The notes beneath the pieces are model-generated. The model saw only the letters and a list, made by a program, of their open reading frames with translations. It did not search any database and was not told the DNA's origin. DNA of 41,139 nucleotides from Acetobacter lovaniensis (GTDB taxonomy: Bacteria > Pseudomonadota > Alphaproteobacteria > Acetobacterales > Acetobacteraceae), in contig NZ_JACHIE010000021.1 of the NCBI RefSeq assembly GCF_014207635.1, forward strand, positions 1 through 41,139, in the 5' to 3' direction. Made by a program: the position numbers and the translations under genes. This document shows positions 35,801-41,139 of the stretch, piece by piece. Every line of letters starts with the position of its first letter. Position 1 is the first letter of the stretch.

Positions 35801-36512
35801 GCACGTCTGTCTGGTCACCAAATGTCTGAGGGGACGCGGGAGGCAGGTCACAATACCAGTCATAAAAAGACAGGCATGTTCCGCCAAGAAGGCTTAAATA
35901 GCGTGTTCCGGCAGCGTAACTCAGCATAGACATGGCTGGAATGGGCGAAAAGCCCACAAGCCTGTCAGGCCCCCATGTTTTGATGGTATGGATATTTGCT
36001 GCGGCAATCAGTTCGTTTGCCTCATCCCAAGACACCCGAACAAAGCCCCCCAGCCCACGCTGTGCCTGATAACTCTGACGGGCGACCGGGTCGTTTTGGA
36101 TGGCTGCCCAAGCTGAGACCGCATCCAGCGTCTTACGTTTTTCGCGCCACAACTCAACCAGCCGTTTGCGCACCAGCGGGTAGCGAATACGGTTACTGCT
36201 ATACAGATACCATGAGTAGCTTGCGCCACGCGGGCAGCCACGTGGTTCGTGGTTGGGCATATCTGGTCGCGTGCGCGGGTAATCGGTCTGTTGTGTTTCC
36301 CACGTGACCAGACCACTTTTAACATAGATCTTCCAACTGCAACTGCCGGTGCAGTTCACGCCATGCGTTGACCGGACAATTTTCTCACTCTCCCACCGGG
36401 ACCGGTAGGTATCCTCCCATGCCCGGCTTTCATCTGTATTGACGCCATGGCCACCCGCAAACTTACCTTGATATTTTTTGAAAAAGAGAAGTCTGTCGAT
36501 GAGTTGGCTCAT
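32811..36512 (-). CDS. narG: respiratory nitrate reductase alpha subunit (molybdenum catalytic)
   Basis: A 1233-residue Mo-bis-MGD enzyme that reduces nitrate to nitrite in the cytoplasm. The FS0 cluster ligands are His50, Cys54, Cys58 and Cys93 (STHGVNCTGSCSW and PRGCPRG). The Mo ligand Asp222 lies in FYDWYCDLPPASP, at the same number as in E. coli NarG. No twin-arginine signal precedes the first residues, as expected for the cytoplasmic form. The frame is complete. The start codon lies 2 bp from the end of an IS3 element, whose terminal GGGGGG is at the ribosome-binding position, 8 bp before the ATG. The native promoter region is gone. Confidence 0.97.
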   Translation of the reverse strand: MSQLIDRLLFFKKYQGKFAGGHGVNTDESRAWEDTYRSRWESEKIVRSTHGVNCTGSCSWKIYVKSGLVTWETQQTDYPRTRPDMPNHEPRGCPRGASYSWYLYSSNRIRYPLVRKRLVELWREKRKTLDAVSAWAAIQNDPVARQSYQAQRGLGGFVRVSWDEANELIAAANIHTIKTWGPDRLVGFSPIPAMSMLSYAAGTRYLSLLGGTCLSFYDWYCDLPPASPQTFGDQTDVPESLDWYNSGYLLVWGSNVSMTRTPDAHFYTEARYRGAKSVVIAPDYVEVAKFADLWLHPRQGTDSALALAMVHVILREFYLERQVPYFQDYATRYTDLPFLVILDPSDAGQKPGRLLRAADLADDRYHTTEADWKPLVWDREQACPAMPRGSAGFRWENEGKWNLEPFDAVTGAPLTPSLSLGESGEMATVLFPYFGGDGRFGLNEAEPVHARKVPVRSIALKTGEHVQCATVFDLMTAHYGLSADATAWPDYESNVPGTPAWQEAITGVPRERCIAVARGFARNAEATQGRSMVILGAGLNHWYNMDMTYRAILNMLMLCGCIGQNGGGWAHYVGQEKLRPSAGWGPVAFAGDWGGPPRRMNGTSFFYAHTDQWRYEQLTPREQLSPLASPEKWPQTVLDCNIQAERRGWLPSAPQLAVNPLQLGQKAAQSGQDPATYVKDALVSGSIKLACEDPDAPENWPRNMFVWRSNLLGASGKGHEYFMKHLLGAPNNVMNEDSDQRPDFAKWHDKAPEGKLDLLTTIDFRMSTTAMFSDVVLPTATWYEKSDLNTSDMHTFIHPLQAAVDPAWEARTDWSIFRGLAETFQRLAKGQLESETDVVLSPLQKDTPAELAQPYGDEIWRSEHPIAGVPGKTMPQIAIVPRRYDEVYDRYITLGPGLEKKGNADHGLQWDTTAEIQELKQTHPSVSVKYPERSSLFQDTDAVETVLMLAPETNGAVSARSWKSLSDKTGRDLSHRLGGRDGDRITFADIITQPRQVINSPVWSGVSSTQEAYTANWLNVHEYVPWRTLTGRLQFYQDHPWLRDFGETFATYKPPIETHSTPEALGAAHDNGNPVIPLNFLTPHQKWGIHSTYAENLIMLTLGRGGPVVWISEDDATRLKIVDNDWVEAFNCNGTLVARAVVSQRIPSGAAFMYHAAERTANVPGSEITGKRAGIHNSVTRVVMKPTHMVGGYAHLSWSFNYYGPVGSNRDEFIFLRKMNDVNWFDTTEKGKG

Positions 36513-36553
36513 AGGGTAATCCCCCCATTTTTAGTCGGGCGTTGAATGAGAAT

Positions 36554-37381
36554 TCAGGCAGCTGTTTTTAGTTTCTGGGCGGGGGTTAGCCCGCTGTTCC
36601 CCATGTTGGGTCTGTCATGGTTATATGTCCAGAGCCATTGTGTTGCGACCTCCTGCACGTCCTGAATGCTTTCAAACAAATACTGCTCCAGCCATTCCTG
36701 CCGGACAGTTCTGTTGTAGCGTTCAATATAGGCGTTCTGCTGCGGATTGCCCGGTTGCGTATAGATCAGGGTAATCCTCTGTTTTCCGGCCCATGAAACC
36801 AACGTATGACTGACATATTCAGGGCCATTATCCATTCTGATGGCTTCTGGCCTGCCACGCCACTCCATAATCTGTTCCAGACAGCGGACAACCCGACAGG
36901 CCGGCAGGGAAAAATCAACCTCAATCGCCAGTCCTTCACGATTGAAGTCATCGAGAATGTTCAGGAGCCGAAAAGCACGTCCATCCAGCAGCCTGTCCGC
37001 CATAAAATCCATGGACCAGACCCTGTTGGGAAGGGCCGGAACCGACAGCTTTTCAGGCTTTTCGCGAACCAGACGCTTGCGGGGTTTAATCCGCAGGTTG
37101 AGTTCCAGTTCCCGATAGATCCGATAAACCCGCTTATGATTCCAGATATGTCCCTGCACATTGCGCAGATACAGGAAACACAGACCAAATCCCCATCTCC
37201 TGTGAGCCTGGGTCAGTCCCACCAGAAGAGCGGCAATCCTGTCGTTCTCCGCTGCCAGTCGCGGACGATAGCGAAAGCAGGTCTCGGATATCCCAAAAAT
37301 CCGACAGGCCAGCGCAATGCTGACCCCACGATGCGCCACAGCCTGTGCGGCTAGTTCCCGGCGCTGGGCTGGCCGCTTCAT
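36554..37381 (-). CDS. IS3-family transposase OrfB (integrase core)
   Basis: A 275-residue rve-type integrase. The N-terminus has the HTH_21-like segment [37 protein letters not shown]. The catalytic triad is in [11 protein letters not shown] (Asp), [12 protein letters not shown] (Asp) and [23 protein letters not shown] (Glu). The C-terminal [23 protein letters not shown] is the usual end. It overlaps orfA by 4 bp at a run of eight A residues on the coding strand (37381-37388), so the active OrfAB fusion should arise by -1 frameshifting there. Confidence 0.93.
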   Translation of the reverse strand: MKRPAQRRELAAQAVAHRGVSIALACRIFGISETCFRYRPRLAAENDRIAALLVGLTQAHRRWGFGLCFLYLRNVQGHIWNHKRVYRIYRELELNLRIKPRKRLVREKPEKLSVPALPNRVWSMDFMADRLLDGRAFRLLNILDDFNREGLAIEVDFSLPACRVVRCLEQIMEWRGRPEAIRMDNGPEYVSHTLVSWAGKQRITLIYTQPGNPQQNAYIERYNRTVRQEWLEQYLFESIQDVQEVATQWLWTYNHDRPNMGNSGLTPAQKLKTAA

Positions 37382-37641
37382 TTTTTTTCAAGGGCTTCCT
37401 TCAGGATATCCGTCTGCATGCTCAGATCCGCATACATGCGCTTCAGCCGACGGTTCTCCTCTTCCAGAGCTTTCATCTGACTGATCATCGAAGCATCCAT
37501 ACCGCCATATTTCGCGCGCCACCGGTAAAACGTGGCGTTGCTGATCCCATGCTCCCGGCACAGGTCAGAAACCGGGACACCGCCCTCAGCCTGGCGGATC
37601 ACACCCATGATCTGGGCGTCAGTAAAGCGATCACTCTTCAT
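37378..37641 (-). CDS. IS3-family OrfA (DNA-binding part)
   Basis: An 87-residue HTH protein ([40 protein letters not shown]) followed by a leucine-zipper-like helix ([29 protein letters not shown]), the standard OrfA architecture. I chose ATG 37641 (MKSDRFTD), which has GAGGAG 7 bp upstream; the frame extends 14 codons further up into the element end. It ends in the A8 slippery run. Confidence 0.9.
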   Translation of the reverse strand: MKSDRFTDAQIMGVIRQAEGGVPVSDLCREHGISNATFYRWRAKYGGMDASMISQMKALEEENRRLKRMYADLSMQTDILKEALEKK

Positions 37642-37848
37642 CAGAATCTCCTCAATTCTTACGCTGAGAAAATTCTCATTCAAAAGTCACTCTTTTTATG
37701 GGGGGATTACCATTGGCTTTTGAGCGATACACTGTATCAGCCCAGACGCTTGAGGCCGTATTGGCTTTATCCAGAAGCCCCTCTCTCAATCGCGCGCCAT
37801 CACTGGGCGGCGGCATCTGTTGTCTTCCATTTCCGGATGACCGCCGCG

Positions 37849-38040
37849 TCTCTTCTCAATACAGGCAGATTGGTAGCGGCCGAACAGGCCAATGCAACTC
37901 TGACTGGTTCTGCCGTGAACACGGGGCTGATTTACGGCACGCAGGGCATAAACCTGAAGAGTGGGGAGCAGATTGATAATACGAATGGTCGTATCGGGGC
38001 CAATGGCACCATCGCGGTATCAGGTGCCAGCCTGCCGTCC
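37849..38040 (+). pseudogene. filamentous haemagglutinin-type repeat fragment
   Basis: About 60 codons show three imperfect repeats of some 20 residues: LLNTGRLVAAEQANATLTG, then NTGLIYGTQGINLKSGEQI, then DNTNGRIGANGTIAVSG. This is the beta-helix repeat of FhaB-like two-partner-secretion exoproteins (N-x-G-G-x-I pattern). The open frame continues on both sides without similarity and overlaps the IS3 element antisense, so only the repeat part is meaningful. It is a small remnant of a much larger gene, without start or end. Confidence 0.5.
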
Positions 38041-38193
38041 GTAATCTCTTCGTTCCACCCGCCACTGACGCCAACGCCCTCACACGACACATTCATCGTC
38101 TCCAAGCTTTCGCTCAGTGGAAGCCCGCGACCATTCTCGCAGCCTGAAATCCACTCAAAACCAACCACACTCAAACTAAAAAACTTAACGTGA

Positions 38194-38649
38194 CATCACC
38201 ACTACTAGCAGTGATTGTGAGCTGGCAGACCTAACTGACAAACCTGAATCACCTAACTGACAGGACAAAAAACCAACTGGAAATTTTCTTCATTTAGTAG
38301 CTTTTTTGGGCATAATTTTCATTAGTTGGTTTTTTATTTGCAATCCACGATTGTAGTTAATATATAAAATTCGTTGAAACTAGAGGAGGTTCGAAATGTT
38401 TTACCAGTACATAATGATTTTGTTTAACTAAAAGTCGGGCAATATTCCTTTTATAGGAAGATTGCCAACTTATTACTCACGCCTTATGAAAAAGAATTAA
38501 TTAGTTTATTCCACTTTTATTTCCATGATTCCTTTTTAATAGGGTCGATTTGAGCTTCTGCCATAGAAGTGGAGGGTTCGAAAAACCCCCTGGTTTTGGG
38601 GTCTTCTATATGATTCTATTTCTTCTGTGTTGATTGAGGGAATGGCGAT
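38194..38649. other. AT-rich non-coding stretch with IS5 5' flank
   Basis: No gene is visible. The 12-bp sequence ACCTAACTGACA occurs twice, at 38229-38240 and 38251-38262 (22-bp spacing). From about 38540 the sequence turns GC-richer and probably represents the left end of the IS5-type element whose transposase starts at 38650. Confidence 0.4.
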
Positions 38650-38793
38650 ATGAAGCAGGCGGGATTTTTTGACGTTGAAGAGCGGCTTGCCCGGCTGAGC
38701 GGGCTCAGTGATCAGCTCGAAGCGTTTCCCCGGACTGTGAATTTTGAAGTGTTCCGCAAGGCACTGGCGTATTCCGACGGAAGCAAAGGCGGG
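38650..38793 (+). pseudogene. IS5-family transposase, 5' fragment (48 codons)
   Basis: The start MKQAGFFDVEERLARLSGLS continues as DQLEAFPRTVNFEVFRKALAYSDGSKGG, the N-terminal domain of IS5-type transposases common in acetic acid bacteria. In intact relatives the next residues are RPPFDPVLMFK; here the similarity stops abruptly after GGG at 38793. The catalytic domain is absent, so this is a dead remnant that marks a deletion or recombination breakpoint next to the RHE_PE00001 gene. Confidence 0.7.
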
Positions 38794-38845
38794 TGCCGTC
38801 ACAGATTACGGCATCAGTTACCGTCATCGACTTGTGCCGTGCCAT

Positions 38846-39982
38846 TCACAGACAGGTTTTCTCCATCAGACGGTCAATCATAGCCATTGCGGCCTCAAGT
38901 TCGGAGTAATCGGGTACCCACCGTTCAAGGGGACTGAAATCCTGCACCGACTCTGTATCCGCGACATTCATATCGTCTTCAGCAGCACTCGCAGGAGGCC
39001 TGCCACGCTTTCGTCCTGGCACCACTTGTGCTCGTGGCTGCACAGTTTCCCGTAGAGGCGCCATATCCTGCAGCGCAAACAACCGCCGTGCGGACCGATG
39101 GGTGACTTCCACAATCAACCCCTTCTTCAAAAAGCGTTCAAGTAACTGGCAGGCCGCCTTGATCGACATTGAAAGCCGGGCCGCGAGTGTTGACGCCGAA
39201 ATCACCGGATGGGCCGCTATGACATCGATCGCGGCGAGCGCACGGGAGGTGCGCCTCTGACCACCCGCCTGAAGACGGGCATTACGCCACGAGGCCTCAA
39301 GCGTTCGGGTCATGATACGAATGGCGTCAGCTTCGTCTTCTAAGGCCCGCAACCAGCACGGAACCCAGGTCCGGACACCCCAGGATGTTCCTGACCGAAA
39401 GGCCGCGGCTCCCGTGAGCGGAAGGGGTGTGCGTAACACGCCATCTTCACGCCAGACCTCCATCAGGGCGCCCCGAAACGGAGCGCGGCTCTCTCCAGCC
39501 TCTACCCATTGCCGGAACGCCATGGCACTCCCCACAAACGGTCCTAGGCTTTGCGTCAAAGACTGGGCCACTGCCCGCGCTTGCGCGATTGCCTCTTTTT
39601 GCAGTCCTGTGGGTCTTGCAAGCCACTGATATTGCGTGAATGCCGCACGGGCGGCATCAATTTCGGTACCCCGTTCAAACACATTCTGCCCACGGATCCG
39701 GGGACGCAATCCTTCAAGAACGGCAGCCAGATGCCACGGATCGACCAGATAACCATCGACGGCTGCACAATTACGGGCAGCCTCCAGACGCGATCGGAAC
39801 AGGATCACGTCACGCAAGGGATGCCTGTATATCTGCTGGTCGAGCTGACCACATCGCAGAACTGTCCGCGTCAATACAGCGGCTATATCGCCCAGAGCCG
39901 GGGCGGCTTCTTTCCGAGCACCTGAAGACGGATATGCAGTCGCTCGCCTTGTGTCAAAACCGACCCTTTGCTCGTCTGCCAT
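38846..39982 (-). CDS. RHE_PE00001-family plasmid protein (DUF1612 plus HTH)
   Basis: About 378 residues. The N-terminal part (GDIAAVLTRTVLRCGQLDQQIYRHPLRDVILFRSRLEAARNCAAVDGYLVDPWHLAAVLEGLRPRI as separate recognisable blocks) and the middle WREDGVLRTPLPLTGAAAF and WVPCWLRALEDEADAI match my memory of the RHE_PE00001 family known from rhizobial plasmids. A C-terminal winged HTH is at about residues 255-310 (HPVISASTLAARLSMSIKAACQLLERFLKKGLI), followed by the AT-hook-like RKRGRPP. Its role is unknown. I chose ATG 39982, 22 bp after the vapC-3 stop; a longer frame to 40063 would overlap vapC. Confidence 0.7.
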   Translation of the reverse strand: MADEQRVGFDTRRATAYPSSGARKEAAPALGDIAAVLTRTVLRCGQLDQQIYRHPLRDVILFRSRLEAARNCAAVDGYLVDPWHLAAVLEGLRPRIRGQNVFERGTEIDAARAAFTQYQWLARPTGLQKEAIAQARAVAQSLTQSLGPFVGSAMAFRQWVEAGESRAPFRGALMEVWREDGVLRTPLPLTGAAAFRSGTSWGVRTWVPCWLRALEDEADAIRIMTRTLEASWRNARLQAGGQRRTSRALAAIDVIAAHPVISASTLAARLSMSIKAACQLLERFLKKGLIVEVTHRSARRLFALQDMAPLRETVQPRAQVVPGRKRGRPPASAAEDDMNVADTESVQDFSPLERWVPDYSELEAAMAMIDRLMEKTCL

Positions 39983-40004
39983 GACCGTAGAACGCTGCGG
40001 CTCG

Positions 40005-40406
40005 TTACGAGCCACGGAAATTCCGCACATCCAATCCCCTGACGGCTGTAAAAGCCTGATCACTGGTAATCAGTGTCAGGCTACAGGTCAGGGCGTGAGC
40101 TGCGATCATCATATCAAGTGGGCCCAGAGACAGGCCCTGCCGTTCCTGACTGGCGCGTAACCGGCCATAACGGTGTGCAGTTTCTGAGTCCCAAGGTAAC
40201 ACTTCCAGACGGTCCATAACGATCTGGGTCAAACGGTGTAGGCGCGTAGCGTCAGGGCGCCGGGCCAGCCCGTAAGCAACTTCCCCAGCGGTCACCGCTG
40301 ACACACAACACTGGCGGGGATCAAGGCGCTCAACATGTTGCAGAACGATCTCGTCTCCCCGCACTATGTCGCTGACCGTGTTGGTATCGAACATCCACAG
40401 AGTCAC
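40005..40406 (-). CDS. vapC: VapC-type PIN-domain ribonuclease toxin, copy 3
   Basis: A 133-residue PIN toxin with Asp7 (LWMFDTNTVSDIV), Glu42 (VTAGEVAYGLARR) and Asp98 (GPLDMMIAAHAL), the D7/E42/D98 pattern shared with the other two copies, but with otherwise clearly different sequence. The C-terminal LITSDQAFTAVRGLDVRNF is typical. It follows vapB-3 by 3 bp. A divergent sequence suggests a different antitoxin specificity and independent acquisition. Confidence 0.92.
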   Translation of the reverse strand: MTLWMFDTNTVSDIVRGDEIVLQHVERLDPRQCCVSAVTAGEVAYGLARRPDATRLHRLTQIVMDRLEVLPWDSETAHRYGRLRASQERQGLSLGPLDMMIAAHALTCSLTLITSDQAFTAVRGLDVRNFRGS

Positions 40407-40409
40407 CGC

Positions 40410-40658
40410 TCAAAACCCGGGAAAAGGATCGCGTGTCTGCTCATTCTGGTCCCGGCCAGCCGGAAACAACTCTGCGCCCCGGCTATGCCGGATAGCCGAG
40501 AATGCCTCGTTCCAATCTGTGGGCCGGGCTGAGAGGATGACATCTCCCGTTTGTGGATCACGCCGGATGCTGACTTCGGCCGTATTGAACCGATAGGCGG
40601 CGGGAAGGCGAACCGCCTGGCTGCGACCGGTCATGAAAATTTTGGCAGTCTCTGACAT
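40410..40658 (-). CDS. vapB: VapB-type antitoxin, copy 3
   Basis: An 82-residue antitoxin. The N-terminal AbrB-like domain is AKIFMTGRSQAVRLPAAYRFNTAEVSIRRDPQTGDVILSARP; the RSQAVRLP segment is the VapB hallmark. The C-terminal tail (WNEAFSAIRHSRGAELF onward) would wrap VapC-3. It sits 14 bp after an operator palindrome and directly before vapC-3. Confidence 0.92.
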   Translation of the reverse strand: MSETAKIFMTGRSQAVRLPAAYRFNTAEVSIRRDPQTGDVILSARPTDWNEAFSAIRHSRGAELFPAGRDQNEQTRDPFPGF

Positions 40659-40672
40659 GGTGGACCTCGCAG

Positions 40673-40700
40673 AATGGTATGTATCGCGATAAATACCATT
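40673..40700. promoter_or_regulatory. vapBC-3 operator palindrome
   Basis: The arms AATGGTAT (40673-40680) and ATACCATT (40693-40700) flank a 12-bp spacer that itself contains the palindrome TATCGCGATA. It lies immediately upstream of vapB-3, as expected for VapBC autoregulation. Confidence 0.7.
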
Positions 40701-40810
40701 TTACTATAAATAGATGCAAGGGCCGTTTGGAAACGGCATTATGATTTACCTTAACTGGCCACTAACTTCAAAAATAACTGTTTTTCCGTTTTCTGCCCCC
40801 TCCCCCGTTA

Positions 40811-40842
40811 TTATGTCCGATAAGTTCCCTTGTCGGACATAA
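40811..40842. repeat. 32-bp dyad resembling a tyrosine-recombinase core site
   Basis: Two 14-bp arms, TTATGTCCGATAAG (40811-40824) and CTTGTCGGACATAA (40829-40842), are inverted with 13 of 14 matches around a 4-bp centre TTCC. Arm length, near-perfect symmetry and short centre fit a core site for XerC/D-, TnpI- or integrase-type recombinases. No recombinase gene lies in the window. It could also be an operator or iteron. Confidence 0.45.
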
Positions 40843-40899
40843 CTTGCGCGCCAGTTTTTCAACCTGTTTGTCGAAATTCCTCAATTAGGAGAATCCCCG

Positions 40900-40926
40900 T
40901 TTTCGCGCCGTTCAACCCCGCGAAAA
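40900..40926. repeat. inverted repeat TTTTCGCG / CGCGAAAA
   Basis: Perfect 8-bp arms (40900-40907 and 40919-40926) around an 11-bp spacer. Close by are two related segments, CCTCAATTAGGAG (from 40879) and CCTCTAATTAGG (from 40952). The cluster of repeats lies in the gene-free stretch 40701-40958, suggesting a control region such as a replication or partition site. That function is inference. Confidence 0.4.
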
Positions 40927-40958
40927 TGTCCTTATTCGGGTTAAAACGAGTCCTCTAA

Positions 40959-41138
40959 TTAGGTTAAAATAAGCCCGTTCTTAGTCGGGCTTATTTCACG
41001 CCGAGGACTCACTCCATGTCGGCTCTGGAGGGGGAAGCGGAAGGTGGAGGGATCGAAGAACCGTTGATTGATGTGCTTGGCGGGTAATTTCTGGCTTTTG
41101 GCGATTTGATTGACGGTTTTTGCGATGGCATCCGGTCT
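40959..41138 (-). CDS. C-terminus of an unidentified protein, cut by the window edge
   Basis: An open frame enters from the right edge on the minus strand and runs 59 codons to TAA at 40959-40961. The peptide contains DAIAKTVNQIAKSQKLPAKH, then INQRFFDPSTFRFPLQSR, and ends NGLILT. I do not recognise the family. The compositional bias (basic, amphipathic helix followed by an aromatic/Pro segment) fits a DNA-binding or replication protein, but this is not evidence enough for a name. The last codons form a terminator-like hairpin. Confidence 0.45.
   Translation of the reverse strand, partial: RPDAIAKTVNQIAKSQKLPAKHINQRFFDPSTFRFPLQSRHGVSPRREISPTKNGLILT
40967..40996 (-). terminator. hairpin overlapping the end of the right-edge gene
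   Basis: A perfect 11-bp inverted repeat AAATAAGCCCG / CGGGCTTATTT with an 8-nt loop. On the minus strand it ends in TTATTTT. It overlaps the last codons and stop of the partial gene, an arrangement seen for terminators of compact plasmid genes. It may act in both directions. Confidence 0.65.
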
Positions 41139-41139
41139 G

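Larger units (their letters stand above)
36515..37711 (-). mobile_element. IS3-family insertion sequence upstream of narG (about 1.2 kb)
   Basis: Imperfect terminal inverted repeats start with GGTAATCCCCCCAT at both ends (36515-36528 and, inverted, 37698-37711) and share a second block TTGAATGAGAATT further in. Two overlapping frames, orfA and orfB, fill the inside. Transcription runs toward narG. No 3-bp target duplication is evident, so the original insertion may have been followed by rearrangement. Confidence 0.8.

Noticed and set aside
37345..38193. A 282-codon plus-strand frame as one gene
   Set aside because: Its first part is antisense to the IS3 element and its end is low-complexity. 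Only the short haemagglutinin-like repeat in the middle is meaningful.
1..41139. CRISPR arrays, rRNA or tRNA genes, antibiotic resistance genes
   Set aside because: No regularly spaced direct repeats, no tRNA or rRNA signature and no resistance determinant were seen on reading both strands. The Tn3 element carries no passenger gene.

Overview
The window most likely comes from an acetic acid bacterium (Acetobacteraceae: Acetobacter, Gluconobacter or Komagataeibacter), probably from a plasmid or a heavily rearranged accessory region. The evidence is an IS1380-type transposase (the family type was described in Acetobacter pasteurianus), an IS5-type fragment with an N-terminus I associate with acetic acid bacteria, a high density of insertion sequences (IS1380, two ISL3, IS21, IS3, IS5 remnant, Tn3), three vapBC modules, one ccdAB module and an RHE_PE00001-type plasmid protein. 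This assignment is inference; no rRNA or tRNA gene is present to confirm it.

Layout. 1-5.8 kb: IS1380 transposase beside a broken pabB, a class I/II aminotransferase, then a sulfur/stress cluster. That cluster is an ArsR regulator with a BigR/SqrR-like cysteine pair and its own operator dyad, a membrane-anchored rhodanese, a truncated globin and a TehB-like methyltransferase cut by an insertion. 5.8-7.6 kb: ISL3 element, flanked by inverted 22-bp scraps of IS21 ends. 7.7-11.2 kb: two proteins of unknown function, vapBC-1 and ccdAB, the TA modules each with a visible operator palindrome. 11.3-17.0 kb: an AT-rich DGQHR-domain (DndB-like) gene and a translationally coupled partner gene. The partner is split by an apparently complete Tn3-family transposon with a 5-bp target duplication, and its two halves can be rejoined in frame. 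17.2-21.2 kb: a 1347-residue protein with an N-terminal NACHT/STAND-like NTPase, a long middle region and a C-terminal PD-(D/E)xK nuclease motif, the best candidate for an undescribed defence gene. 21.5-24.0 kb: vapBC-2, a near duplicate of vapBC-1 in inverse orientation, and the 5' part of an SF1 helicase. 24.05-28.3 kb: an IS21 element whose left end is interrupted by the second ISL3 copy.

28.4-36.5 kb (minus strand): a complete respiratory nitrate reductase operon narGHJI followed by a parvulin prolyl isomerase and an HPP-family membrane protein, closed by a clear intrinsic terminator. The genes would work together: NarG/H/I form the membrane-bound quinol-nitrate oxidoreductase, NarJ and perhaps the parvulin assist maturation, and the HPP protein may move nitrate or nitrite. 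An IS3 element abuts the narG start codon, so the native upstream region (promoter, any narK) is absent, and the element end even supplies the purine run at the ribosome-binding position. 37.7-41.1 kb: remnants of a filamentous haemagglutinin-type gene and an IS5 transposase, an RHE_PE00001 protein behind vapBC-3, a non-coding cluster of dyads resembling a recombination or replication control region, and the C-terminus of an unidentified minus-strand gene running off the window.

Overall this is a mosaic in which mobile elements have inactivated at least four genes (pabB, the methyltransferase, the DGQHR partner and the helicase) and left the nitrate reductase operon, the NTPase-nuclease gene and four toxin-antitoxin modules open.
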